A stretch of DNA of 64,000 nt from Bettongia penicillata ogilbyi. Taxonomy: Eukaryota > Chordata > Mammalia > Diprotodontia > Potoroidae. The position numbers and the translations under genes were made by a program. The DNA is taken from positions 703,158 through 767,157 of the forward strand of contig JAJHZJ010000269.1 of NCBI GenBank assembly GCA_023548195.1, read 5' to 3'. The notes under the pieces were generated by a model, which was given only the letters and a program-made list of their open reading frames with translations, did not search any database and was not told the origin of the DNA. Shown piece after piece: positions 33,638 to 43,089 of this stretch; positions within the stretch are counted from its first letter, which is position 1, and each line of letters starts with the position of its first letter.

Positions 33638-34305
33638 CTCGCATCACTTCATTTGGGAGGCTCAGATATGTCCATGTGTCTGTAGACACTTTCTCTGGTT
33701 TCATCATGGCTACTCTACACACCAGAGAGGCAGTTAAGGATGTGTCTAGTCATATGCTGCATATTATAAAATGACAATGGCCCAACATACACTGCTTCGG
33801 CCTTCCAAAAATTTCTCTCAGAATTCGGAATCTCTTATGTGACTAGGATCCCCTATAATCCCACAGAACTAGCCATAGTAGAACGTGTGAACCACATCAT
33901 AAAACAATATGTCCAAAAACAAAAAGGGAGAGTTTCAGGACCCAGGTCTATAGCACATGACCAATTAAAATTAGCACTTTACTCTATAAATTTTTTAAAA
34001 TTCGATGAGCACGGTCTTACACCTGCCATGAAATACATGGTCAGTTCAGGCAGGCCGCCAAATGATTTATAAAAAGATTGGAATGGATACCTCTGACCAG
34101 GGGACAGAGAGCCATGTGGCGAGATCAGGTAGGGTGAAGGCATGCACTACATACCATAATAACTTGGGGCAAGGGTTATGTTTGTATCTTTACGGGAGAT
34201 GAGATTTGGGTACCAGTGAAAAGACTATGGGTTGTACATCACGGGAAAGAAATCACAGGGATTCTGCCAGAGAAAGAAGAGGAAACTACAACGCCTGAGC
34301 CATGA
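33605..34305 (+). pseudogene. ERV pol, integrase (three frames, small deletion)
   Basis: Integrase joins viral DNA to the host chromosome. The first part (from 33622, frame 1) reads WQMDMTRITSFGRLRYVH and holds the first catalytic Asp. At 33770 a small deletion removes the segment before DNGPTYT, the second Asp box, which is now in another frame. The frame 33839-34072 has IPYNPTELAIVERVNH with the catalytic Glu. The C-terminal DNA-binding part (34159-34302, frame 1) reads TWGKGYVCIFTGDEIWVPV. Its stop TGA (34303-34305) overlaps the env ATG in an ATGA pattern, as often seen in these viruses. Confidence 0.8.
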
Positions 34306-34531
34306 AATTAGTCAGGTTCACCTTACTGCTTCTACCAGCGAGCCAGGCCGAGGAGCAGTATTGGGCCTTCATCTGCAACCCACCATGGTTGAAGGTTGTC
34401 GCATACTGAGAGGCCGCGAACATATGCCAGTGTTGCATGGCAACTTGACTTGACTGTGGTAAAGGTGGGAGGATGGTATGAGAGCCCAGCAGAACATAGT
34501 CTGGTAGAATTAATCAAATCCATAAGAGATA
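34302..34531 (+). pseudogene. ERV env, signal peptide and remnant of the surface subunit
   Basis: The ATG at 34302 begins MKLVRFTLLLLPASQA, a convincing signal peptide, followed by EEQYWAFICNPPW, the kind of start seen in betaretroviral surface subunits. A stop at 34407-34409 ends the frame after 35 codons. Another frame (34396-34593) carries VVKVGGWYESPAEHS, probably the tail of the surface subunit. A surface subunit normally has 350-450 residues, so most of it is deleted. Confidence 0.6.
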
Positions 34532-35080
34532 TTGGTCATGGAGCAAAGAGATGCATTTCATGTTGTAGAGTTAGGACTTCCTTTATTGATTGATTTCATA
34601 TTATCTTTTGTTGCTGTTGCTGTAAGTGTCAAGAATATGCAAGAAACAATTGTGAATGCACACAATGTTCAGGAATTAATGCATAATGTGTCAGTGGGAT
34701 TTAGGGAACAATTGAAGATGGATCACGAATTCTACCAGGCCATTGTAATGTTAAAAAATAATGTAATAGCCATTGGAGATGAACTGCAGGCCATAGAAAC
34801 ACAATTGGCTTTAAGATGTGATTACACGTATCGTCACTTTTGCATGATAAACAAATTGCACAATGATACCGAATTCAATTGGAAAGAAATAAGAGCTCAG
34901 TTACATGGTTTAATGTTTGCCAATGTTTCAAGTGAAATGAAACTGTTGGAAAAATTGGCATTGGATATAAATACTCAGGAGATGAAAAAGTTAATACCTG
35001 AGAATTGCGCTTCTGACATAATACAATTTTTTGATCATTCTACCTCACTGTTTAAATGGTTAGGTCCATTGTTGTTTTGA
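34532..35080 (+). pseudogene. ERV env transmembrane subunit, 182-codon open frame
   Basis: After a hydrophobic fusion-peptide-like stretch (LPLLIDFILSFVAVAVSV) come a heptad region (VQELMHNVSVGFREQL onward), a cysteine loop (LRCDYTYRHFCMI), and a second helix (LLEKLALDINTQEMKKL) with two N-glycosylation-type sites in the ectodomain. This order is that of a class I fusion subunit. The frame ends at 35080 just after KWLGPLLF, before the membrane anchor. The anchor and tail continue in another frame to 35220. Without the surface subunit and with the break it is not expected to act as a fusion protein. Its openness may still be chance preservation. Confidence 0.75.
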
Positions 35081-35220
35081 TTCTTCTTTTGATTGCTATC
35101 TGCCTTATACCAGCATGTCTCAAATGTGCCCTACGAACTGTAAAAGATGCAATACGGATGCTTACTGAAAATCAAATCAAGATGAGAGATGTACAAACCT
35201 GTGAAGATCACCAGGTGTAA
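35063..35220 (+). pseudogene. ERV env membrane anchor and cytoplasmic tail (shifted frame)
   Basis: In a frame one step from the ectodomain, the sequence reads VVLILLLIAICLIPACLKC, a membrane segment ending in cysteines. It continues LRTVKDAIRMLTENQI and ends with TAA at 35218-35220, just before the polypurine tract. A single indel near 35060-35080 explains the frame change. Confidence 0.65.
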
Positions 35221-35222
35221 AA

Positions 35223-35237
35223 CAAAAAAGGGGGAGT
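35223..35237 (+). promoter_or_regulatory. Polypurine tract
   Basis: CAAAAAAGGGGGAGT lies directly before the 3' LTR. Polypurine tracts prime plus-strand synthesis during reverse transcription. The position and the A6G5 make-up are as expected. Confidence 0.85.
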
Positions 35238-35621
35238 TGTAAGGGGCGCTGACCGCCATGCCACCTGGGACACCACACTGACAGACATCAGGTAAACTGA
35301 GTCTGGAGCAGGGAAGGGTGAACAAGATGGCACTGGAAGGGACAGCCCCACCCTTGTTTGTTTTTGTTACCATGGTCCCAGGTTTGTAGAATGTGTTACT
35401 ATTGCCACAGTTCCAGGTTTGCTGTATGTGTTACCGTAGTTCATTAGGCTGACAGGGCAGAGACTATATAACCAGAGTGCTTGCTTGAATAAATCAGAGT
35501 TGCTTCATGACCCACTCTCCTGCCTCATTCTTTTACTCACAGGCTCCACAGGAACTCAAGCAGCCTGCTGGCCAGGCATAAGACTTGCTCCTCTCAGCAG
35601 TGCTAAACCATTGCCATAGCA
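35238..35621 (+). repeat. 3' LTR of the endogenous retrovirus
   Basis: 384 bp, TGTAAGGGG to CATAGCA, with TATATAA at 35465-35471 and AATAAA at 35488-35493. It differs from the 5' LTR by about 32 substitutions (hand count), mostly transitions, and by a TAA indel near the end. Confidence 0.9.
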
Positions 35622-36372
35622 CCCTTCCCCCACCCCAATACACTGAGCCTTCTAATTTCCCCTATCACCAATCTTCCCTATCTTCTGGCATCCCTCCCTT
35701 CCCTTGTCCCCATCTTCTCTTGTCCTGTAGGGCCAGAAAACTTTCTATTCCACATTACCTGTATTTGTTATTTCCTAGTAGCAAGAACAATACTCGACAG
35801 TTGTTCCTAAAACTTTGAGTTCCAACTTCTCTGCATCCCTCCCTCCCTCCCCATCTACTACCTTTGAGAAGGCAGGAAATCGAATATAGCCCGTATCTGT
35901 ATAGTTTTGCAAATGACTTCGATAATACTCGTGTTGTGTAAGACTAACTATATTTCCCTCCATCCTATCCTGCCCCCCATTGCTTCTGTTCTCTCTTTTG
36001 CTTCTGTCCCTCCCCAAGAGTGTTGATTTCAAATTTCTCCCTCCTTCCATTGCCCTCCCTTCCATCATTCCCCCCATCCTGCTTATCCCTTTTCTCCCCC
36101 ACTTTCCTGTATTGGAAGATAGGTTTTCATACCAAAATGAGTGTGCATTTTATTCCATCCTTTAGTCGAATGTGATTAGAGTAAACTTCATTTCTTTCTC
36201 TCAGCTTACCTCTTTTTTCCTCCACTAAAATGTCTCCTACCTGATTCTTCTATGAGAGATAATTTGCCCCATTCCATTTCTCCCTCTCTCCTCCCAATAC
36301 ATTTCTCTCTCACCACTTAACTTCATTTTTTTAAGATATGATCCCATCCTATTCAGTTCACTCTGTGCTGTG

Positions 36373-36373
<1 letters not shown>

Positions 36374-36410
<37 letters not shown>
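36374..36410. repeat. (GT)n microsatellite in the HAL1-like 3' region
   Basis: About 18 GT units. The corresponding place in HAL1-like element 4 (39259-39323) also has a CA/TA tract, so the repeat may belong to the element family. Confidence 0.9.
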
Positions 36411-36413
<3 letters not shown>

Positions 36414-36545
36414 CCCACCAACTACCCAGATATAGAAAAGTTTCAAGAGTTACAAATATTGTCTTTCCATGTAGGAATGTAAACACTTCAACTTTAGTAA
36501 GTCCCTTATGACTTCTCTTTGTTGTATACTTTTTCATGTTTCTTT

Positions 36546-37650
36546 TCATTCTTGTGTTAGAAACTCAAATTTTCTTTTCAGCTCTGGTCTTTTCATCAAG
36601 AATGCTTGAAAGTCCTCTATTTCATTGAAAGACAATATTTTCCCCTGAAGTATTATACTCAGTTTTGCTGGGTGGGTGATTCTTGGTTTGAGTCCTAGTT
36701 CTTTTGACTTCTGGAATATCCTATTCCACACCCTTCGATCTCTTAATGTAGAAGCTGCTCTTGTGTTCTCCTGATTGTATTACCACAATACTTGAATTGT
36801 TTCTTTCTAGATGCTTGCAATATTTTCTCCCTGACCTGAGAATTCGGGAATTTGGCCACAATGTTCCTAGGGGTTTCTCTTTTTGGATCTCTTTCAGGTG
36901 GTAATCAGTGGATTCCTTGAATACTTGTTTTGTCCTCTGGTTCTAGGATATCAGGGAAGTTTTCCTTGATAATTTCATGAAAGATGTCTAGGCTCTTTTT
37001 TTGATCATGGCTTTCAGGCAGTCCCATAATTTTTAGATTGTCTCTCCTGGATCTGTTTTCCAAGTCAGTTGTTTTTCTAATGAGATATTTCACATTATGT
37101 TGCGTTTTGTCATTCTTTGGTTTTGGTTTGTGATTTCTTGGTTTCCCATAAAGTCATTAGCTTCCATCTCTTCCATTCTAATTTTGAAAGAACTATTTTC
37201 TTCAGTGAGCTTTTGAAGTTCCTTTTCCATTTGTCTAATTCTGCTTTTGAAAGCATTGTTCTCCTCATTCGCTTTTTGAACCTCTTTTGACAAATGAGTT
37301 AGCCTATTTTTCAAGGTGTTGTTTTCTTCAACATTTTTTAGGGTCTCCTTTAGCAAGGTGTTGACCTGCTTTTCATGCTTTTCTTGTATCACTCTCATTT
37401 CTCTTCCCAGTTATTCCTCCACCTGTCTAACTTGATTTTCAAAATCCTTTTTGAGCTCTTCCATGGCCTGAGCCCATTGAGTATTTATTTTGGATGTTTG
37501 GGATCCATAAGCCTTGACTTCTATGTCTTTCCCTTATGGTAAACATTGTTCTTTCTCATCAGAAAGGAAGGGAGGAGATATCTGTTCACCAATAAAGTAA
37601 CCTGCAATGGTCTTATTTTTTTCCCTTTTCTGGGCTTTTTCCCAACCAGT
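36546..37650 (-). pseudogene. HAL1-like element 3 ORF1 (broken)
   Basis: The minus reading starts near 37650 (PRKGKKNKTIAGYF, homologous to the intact start at 262). It has a long coiled coil in frame 37398-37090 (heptads such as IRQMEKELQKLTEEN), the RNA-recognition part in frame 37093-36905 (SRRDNLKIMGLPESHD) and the C-terminal part in frame 36731-36546 (LGLKPRITHPAKLSIILQ). At least two frame changes and one stop in the N-terminal part mean no intact protein. No endonuclease or RT follows, so mobilisation would have needed L1 ORF2 in trans. Confidence 0.75.
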
Positions 37651-38354
37651 TACTTGATTTCTGAGATTCTTTTCCATACTCCCCTTGCCTCCAGATTCAC
37701 CCAGCTAGTGCTTGGGATCTGAAGTTCAAATGCTGCTTCCAAGTCTCAGGGATTTCAGCGGGGGCAGGGCTGCTATTCCGTGTAAGATTAAATTCAGCTT
37801 CTCAGGTGGGGGGAAGGGCTGCTATTCAGTGTGAGATTAAGTTCAGCTGCTCAGATGGGGGCAGGACCACCACACAGGGATCAGTTCCCTCAGGGGCTTT
37901 ATGCAGAGATCTTCAATAATGAATCTGAGATCCTGCCTGCTTTGGGAGCTCCTGTCTGCTGGTGCCTCCCAAGGGGGCCTGAATTATGGAGACACCCAGC
38001 TCCTCTCTCAGCCAGCCAAACAGGCTCTCTCACTGACCTTTGCGCCTCTGGGTGGAGGTACCTGCCACTGGAGATTCTGTCCCTGAAGCTTGCTGGGATC
38101 TGCTCATCTCTGTGCCATGCAGCCAAGGCAGGGTTGGGCTCTGTTCCGGGTCAAGTGTGTGATGGACTTTTGTTGTCGGTTTTTCAGTCTCTCTGGAACA
38201 GAAATCTCCTCCACTTCATTGTTCTGTGGCTTCTGCTGCTACAGAATTTGTTGGTAGTTCTTCTTTACAGATATTTTATGGACTGTGGGTTAGGAGCTAG
38301 CATATATGAATCTTTCTACTCTGCCATCTTGGCTCCTCCCCCGACCTTTTTTTT

Positions 38355-38775
38355 ATCTCTTTTGGGATACAGTTATTAGTCGTACAAAAATGACTACAGA
38401 AAAAAAGGGTATGTATTGTTTTATAGACTTTTGGGTATAAATCCAAATTTCTCTATAATCAATTCAGAACTCTGCCAACAGTACAATAATGCCTCATTTT
38501 TCCCACATCCCTTCCAATATTTTTCACTTACCTTCTCTGTTCAATGAGACAATCTAGTAGATATCAGGGAGGCCTTCCAAATTGTTTCAGTTTCCATTTC
38601 TCCAATCAGTAGTGAGTCAGAATATGTTTTTTCATGTGTTTATAGATACCTTTAATTATTTCGTCTGAAAACTGATTGTCATTTGTTCATTTTTCACTTG
38701 GGGAATTGCTTTTATTTTTATAAATTTGTCACAGCTCTCTATTGCTATAGAAATTAGGACTTTATCTCAGCAACA
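38355..38775 (-). mobile_element. Ancient L1 copy J, right part
   Basis: The plus-strand order ATCTCTTTTGGGATACAGTTATTAG, AAGGGTATGTATTGTTTTATAG, TTTCTCCAATCAGTAGTGAG, TTTCATGTGTTTATAG, CACTTGGGGAATTGC is the reverse of the L1 ORF2 end (compare 49540-49860). It continues the fragment ending at 30715, and the two join without an obvious gap. Confidence 0.65.
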
Positions 38776-38789
38776 TGCTTCACTTTTCA

Positions 38790-39257
38790 CTTACTATTGG
38801 TAAATCTATTTTCCCCCATTCTATTCCCTGATCCCCATTTGTTCTATTCTCTTCTTTCGCAGTTTCCCTCCTCAAAAGTGTTTTGCTGCTAATTACCCCT
38901 TCCCCTGATCTGCCCCCTTTCATGTCACTAATCCCCACTTCTCTTATCTTTTCTCCCCCTTACTTCCCTATAGAGTAAGATGGATTTCTATAGCCCATTG
39001 CCTATGTATGTTATTCCCTCTTGGAGATAATTCTGATGAGATTAAATTCATTTGCTCCCCCTTACCTCCCCACTTTTCCCCTCCATTGTAAGTATTTTTT
39101 TCTTTATTCTTTTATGTAGATAATTTACCCCATTTTACCTCTCCATTTTTCCCTCTTTCAGTACATTCCTCTCTCAAAACTCATTTTCATTTTTTAGATA
39201 TTATCTTTTCATAGTCAATTCACACCTGTGACCTCTGTCTCTGTCTGTCTGTCTCTA

Positions 39258-39323
<66 letters not shown>

Positions 39324-39490
39324 CTCCTTCTAACTACCCTAATAGTGAGAAAGACTTTATGAGTTCCAAATATTATCTTCTCATGTAGGAAAGCAAAAAG
39401 TTTAATTTTCTTAAATCCCTTATGATTTCCCTTTCCTGTTTACCATTATATACTTAACAGTTCCAGAAACAAGGTATCTATTAACTTATG
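38790..39490 (-). mobile_element. HAL1-like element 4, 3' region fragment
   Basis: The order of motifs matches 35830-36540 (AAGTGTTTTGCTGCTAATTA, CCCTATAGAGTAAGATGG, CTCTTGGAGATAATTCTGATG, then a CA/TA tract and CTAACTACCCTAATAGTGAG, TCTTCTCATGTAGGAA). No ORF1 remains that I can follow. Confidence 0.6.
39259..39323. repeat. (CA)n(TA)n microsatellite
   Basis: 26 CA units followed by about 6 TA units, preceded by CTGTCT repeats. Confidence 0.95.
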
Positions 39491-40125
39491 CTGTATTTTC
39501 CTTTCTCTAGTTCTTTCTATTGTTCACTTCAAGTCATTCTTCCCTCAATATAGAATATTGTTTTATTGATGGTACATTGAACTTTCAATAATTTTCATTA
39601 GTTGACAAACATTCACATGGCACTTGTTTTCCAAATGTTGAAAAAAAAGATATTTTTTCCTTCCTACAAGCAACTTGACTCATCAACTCATTACATTATT
39701 TACAGAAAATTTTCATTATTAAAAAATGTCCCAAATCTTAGCCAGAGAGTCATAACTAGTTATTCTAGTAGTGAGTAAATAGCAACTTTCTAGTAAATAT
39801 CATAAATAGGCATCTGGGTCAAGTACCATGGAAAGAATTCATGAATAAACCCTTAAACACAAACTTAATTTATAAAGAATTGAAGTGGTGATAAAGGGAG
39901 AAGGATGAGGAAGGTTCAAATCAAGGTTTCAGGTCTTAGGGTGCAGGGTATAGCAGGGAAGAGTTCTGTTAAAGAAGCCATTGCTGGGGAATTACCCTCC
40001 ATGAGAAGAAACAGGTTGGAGCTGGGTCAGAAAATAATTCACCTAGTTTATATCCTTTGCAGTTGAGGGAACAAGGCATTACTATAATTATGTTTGCTAA
40101 CTAGATCATCAATGTACAATTTGAG
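39491..40125. other. Unrecognised AT-rich DNA
   Basis: No gene or known repeat was seen. Confidence 0.4.
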
Positions 40126-40129
40126 AAAG

Positions 40130-40262
40130 AGGACATGAAGTTAAAATCTCTTTTATTCCATATGAGGAAACTGATGAAAGGGTTAAGTTACTTACCAATT
40201 GGTTGCAAAGGTAGTATATATATATATATATATTATTTCATAAATATTATTATATTATATTT

Positions 40263-40342
<80 letters not shown>

Positions 40343-40420
40343 AAAAAGGATTTGAACACAGATCGACCGAATCATCTTGGTATCTATTTTACTAGATGCT
40401 AAGTTGAGTTTTTTCTAGCT
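40130..40420 (-). repeat. MIR-type SINE split by a (TA)n tract
   Basis: The left part reads CATATGAGGAAACTGATGAA, AGGGTTAAGTTACTTACCAA and ends GGTAGTA. The right part resumes AAGGATTTGAACACAGATCG. This is the reverse SINE core, with the tract placed where a copy usually reads CAGCTAGTAAG. Confidence 0.6.
40215..40340. repeat. (TA)n microsatellite, two blocks
   Basis: A short block at 40215-40233 and a long uninterrupted block of about 38 TA units at 40265-40340, separated by ATTATTTCATAAATATT-type sequence. Pure TA of this length can extrude as a cruciform. Confidence 0.95.
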
Positions 40421-40624
40421 GCTAGATTACTATAAAATTAATCAACACCCACTCAATTCAAATTCCCTTCAGCAAAGTCCCAGACCCTTGTATAGTCATC
40501 AGTCTATCTGACCACATTCAGTACATAGAGAAAAAGTGAAAAATTTAAGTTGATTTGTAGCAAAGATACTAGAAAGAGATGTATCACAGAATAAACATAG
40601 TTGGCAAAAGGAGATACATGTATA

Positions 40625-41010
40625 ATTAGAGTTGTGTGTGTATGCATATATACATATAATTATATATATAGTGTGTATGTTTGTATATGTATGTTTATAT
40701 ACATGTATGTGCACGCCCACAATATACATGCACACATATACATGCACATGCATATATACCGCATAAATATATGTATGCACATTGTGTGTGCATAAATGCT
40801 TACAAACATAGGCATGTGCATATGCATGCATATATGCATATTTGTACATATACATATGTCTACATACCTACATGTGCATACATGTATTTATATATACGTA
40901 TATGTATTTAGGTGTATATCTGTATGTATATATGTACAAATATGTGTGCTTGTATGTGTATATATATATACACATGTAAGGACACATACATACACAATCC
41001 TACACACATA
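40625..41010. repeat. ATGT/ATAC-rich cryptic simple-sequence region
   Basis: Nearly 400 bp of alternating purine-pyrimidine DNA (ATGTAT, CATATAC, TGCATA). Frames on both strands through this region (for example 40499-40855 and 40681-40911) come from the simple composition. Such alternation favours Z-DNA-like structure. Confidence 0.8.
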
Positions 41011-41019
41011 TTTGTTTTT

Positions 41020-41628
41020 ATATTTAAGATTCAAATAGACAAGCAATATCTCTCTCATATATTTCCCCCAAAGAAAGAATTAGAAGGAGAATATGTTATT
41101 CTGAAGGGTGACAGTAAATATTAATTCCTGAATTCACTTGCACTCTTAGTGCTTTATGCCAATTTCTAGGCTAAAGCTCTAATAATGAAGGATAGTTATA
41201 TTTCTTATAACTGTGATTTTTTGAAGGTAGAAACTCTCTATGATCAAATAATAAATGATAGTTAGTGGTTATCCAGCTAACCTATGGTAATCTGGAGACA
41301 TATTTCTGTATCCGGAGAGAAGTATGCATGGCTTAATGCATACATAATTATCATTAATGGTGTAATTTGGCACATCAGCAAGTTTTAAAAGTTCCACAAT
41401 ATATCTACATAGTAGAATCCTTCTTTTGCCCTTTATTCATGATGTTCTCTGGACTTTGCTCAAGGGAAGGTGTTGGCAGAACCATGCAGCAGTCAATCAT
41501 AAAAATTTCATTAAATATTCATAATAATGTTAAGCTTTTTTTCATATTGTAGATCATTTTTGTGTTACAGATAAGAATACGTGGCCTGAGATAAGTCGGT
41601 GTAAAGAATGGACATAGAGTTTAAAGGT

Positions 41629-41630
<2 letters not shown>
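41020..41630. other. Unrecognised DNA
   Basis: No gene or known repeat was seen. The end, near 41560-41620, may be a decayed SINE, with weak support. Confidence 0.35.

Positions 41631-41631
<1 letters not shown>

Positions 41632-41680
<49 letters not shown>
41632..41680. repeat. (AT)n microsatellite
   Basis: About 24 uninterrupted TA units. Confidence 0.95.
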
Positions 41681-41683
<3 letters not shown>

Positions 41684-41689
41684 TATATC

Positions 41690-42315
41690 AGTATATTTCA
41701 TTTCAGTTCATCATATTTTCTTTGTTTTGTTTTTTTAAACCATGTCTTTAGTGGACTTCTCTATTGTTCACTGAAATAAAAAAGCAATTCTACAGTGATG
41801 TTCGCTCTTAAGGGATAAGAAAAGCAGTCTTCCTTGAAATAGATGGGTTTTTAATAAAAATTTGAGGACAGTGGTACAAATGTCACTCTTTTGCATCTCT
41901 TTATTAACCATAATTCAAATCAAGGTTAAGAGCTGAAGGTTATGAGTGACATCACAAAGGATTTAGAATGGGTGGTATTTTGTAGGAACATAGTTTTCTC
42001 TTAATGTGTATAAAAACAAATTTTCTGAAAGGATGGGTTAAAGAGAAATTAACGTTGATGTGTGGAAGGTTTTTATATGCATCATCTTCTGTAAGGTCAA
42101 TCTATCTTAACATTGTTGTATATTGTCCTATATTTATAATTGTAGTTGCCTTGTGCTACAATTTTTCTATAATGAAGTAAGACATGTGAATTCAACTCTA
42201 CTGAGGATGCTGATATTTGAGATAATTGTACTCTTTCAAATATGTGATCCTTAAAATCAAAGCATATTATTTCTTCCAGGTACATAAGTTCATGCAAGTT
42301 GTAACTGTAAGGTGG
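41690..42315. other. Unrecognised DNA
   Basis: No gene or known repeat was seen. Confidence 0.4.
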
Positions 42316-42319
42316 TTGT

Positions 42320-42460
42320 AATCACAGAATCACTACATATTAGAAGAATCTTCAGAGATTATCTATTTCAACCAAATAACTGTATATATGAGAGGACTTA
42401 GACCCCAAGAATGGAAACTATTTTCTCAGGGATGGAAATCTAGTTAATAACAGAATCATA
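42320..42460 (-). repeat. MIR-like SINE, decayed, minus orientation
   Basis: ATCACAGAATCACTACATATTAG, then GAATCTTCAGAGATTATC and ATGAGAGGACTTAGACCCC resemble the SINE at 7118. The stretch 42470-43080 holds nothing I recognise. Confidence 0.45.
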
Positions 42461-43089
42461 AGTCATATTTTTATAACACTATGTGTATTATTTTTGGCCT
42501 CCCCAATAATTATTTCTTTCCAGATTCATATAACCATTAGGAGCAAACAAAAATGCACAAATCAAAAGAAAATTTTCTTAGACCACTTAAAAGTTTGGAG
42601 CATCATATGTTTCAACATCAGTCACCTGAAATCATTTCTCTTGGTTTTTAGGTTTGTTTTTTTTTTAAATCGTTCTCATTTATATTATTGTGGTTCTTCT
42701 ATATTATAGTCTCATAAATGTGTTTTCTTTTACTTTTACCAACTCATACAAGTTTGTTCATGCTTCTCCAAAAGACTCTTATTTGTTATAGCTTGTATCA
42801 CAAGGATATTACATTATATTCATGCCAGCATTTGCAGAGTCCTTTTGTACAAATTAATTAATAGAAGCATACATTGTTTCCAAATTTTTGCTACTATTAG
42901 AAAATTACTTTGTGAGTATTTTGGCAAGTAGACAACATGATAAGGCTTCCCCCACCCCTCTGGTTTTGACCTCTATAGATTGTACGACTAACAGAATAGA
43001 TTGAGTAAATGTGAAAATGTGGTGTATGCTACTGAAAAAAAAAATACATTTGTAATTACTTCCAGGTTTATATTTTCAAATTACTGTCT

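Larger units (their letters stand above)
30805..35621 (+). mobile_element. Endogenous retrovirus, mosaic and defective, betaretrovirus-like gag/pol/env
   Basis: A 4.8-kb provirus with 5' LTR 30805-31191, primer-binding site 31192-31210, leader, gag start at 31463, integrase 33605-34305, env 34302-35220, polypurine tract 35223-35237 and 3' LTR 35238-35621. It lacks most of gag, all recognisable protease and RT, and most of the env surface subunit. Hand comparison of the LTRs gives about 32 mismatches in 384 bp (about 8%) plus a small indel. It lies inside the HAL1-like element 3, in the opposite orientation. A foreign env-anchor fragment lies before the integrase. Confidence 0.85.
30721..38343 (-). 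mobile_element. HAL1-like element 3, split by an endogenous retrovirus
   Basis: The 5' end is near 38343 (minus strand GGGGAGGAGCCAAGATGGC). In order it has a 5' UTR (about 37660-38343), a broken ORF1 (36546-37650), a 3' region with a GT tract and purine-biased DNA (35622-36545), and an A-rich tail at 30721-30735 (AAAAAATAAATTTATTTATTT on the plus strand). The retrovirus occupies 30805-35621. Without it the element is about 2.8 kb with only ORF1 and no trace of ORF2, which fits half-L1 elements. T-rich flanks (ACTTTTTTT on the left, ACCTTTTTTTT on the right) look like a target duplication. Confidence 0.7.

Noticed and set aside
34532..35080. A domesticated syncytin-like gene
   Set aside because: The surface subunit is missing and the anchor is out of frame, so fusion activity is not expected; kept only as an open-frame observation.
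37831..38379. 182-codon plus-strand frame
   Set aside because: Antisense to the 5' UTR of HAL1-like element 3; the same region at 263-1017 does not preserve it.
40499..41124. Several overlapping 64-118-codon frames that look like cysteine/tyrosine-rich peptides
   Set aside because: They come from ATGT/ATAC simple sequence, which lacks stops in several frames.
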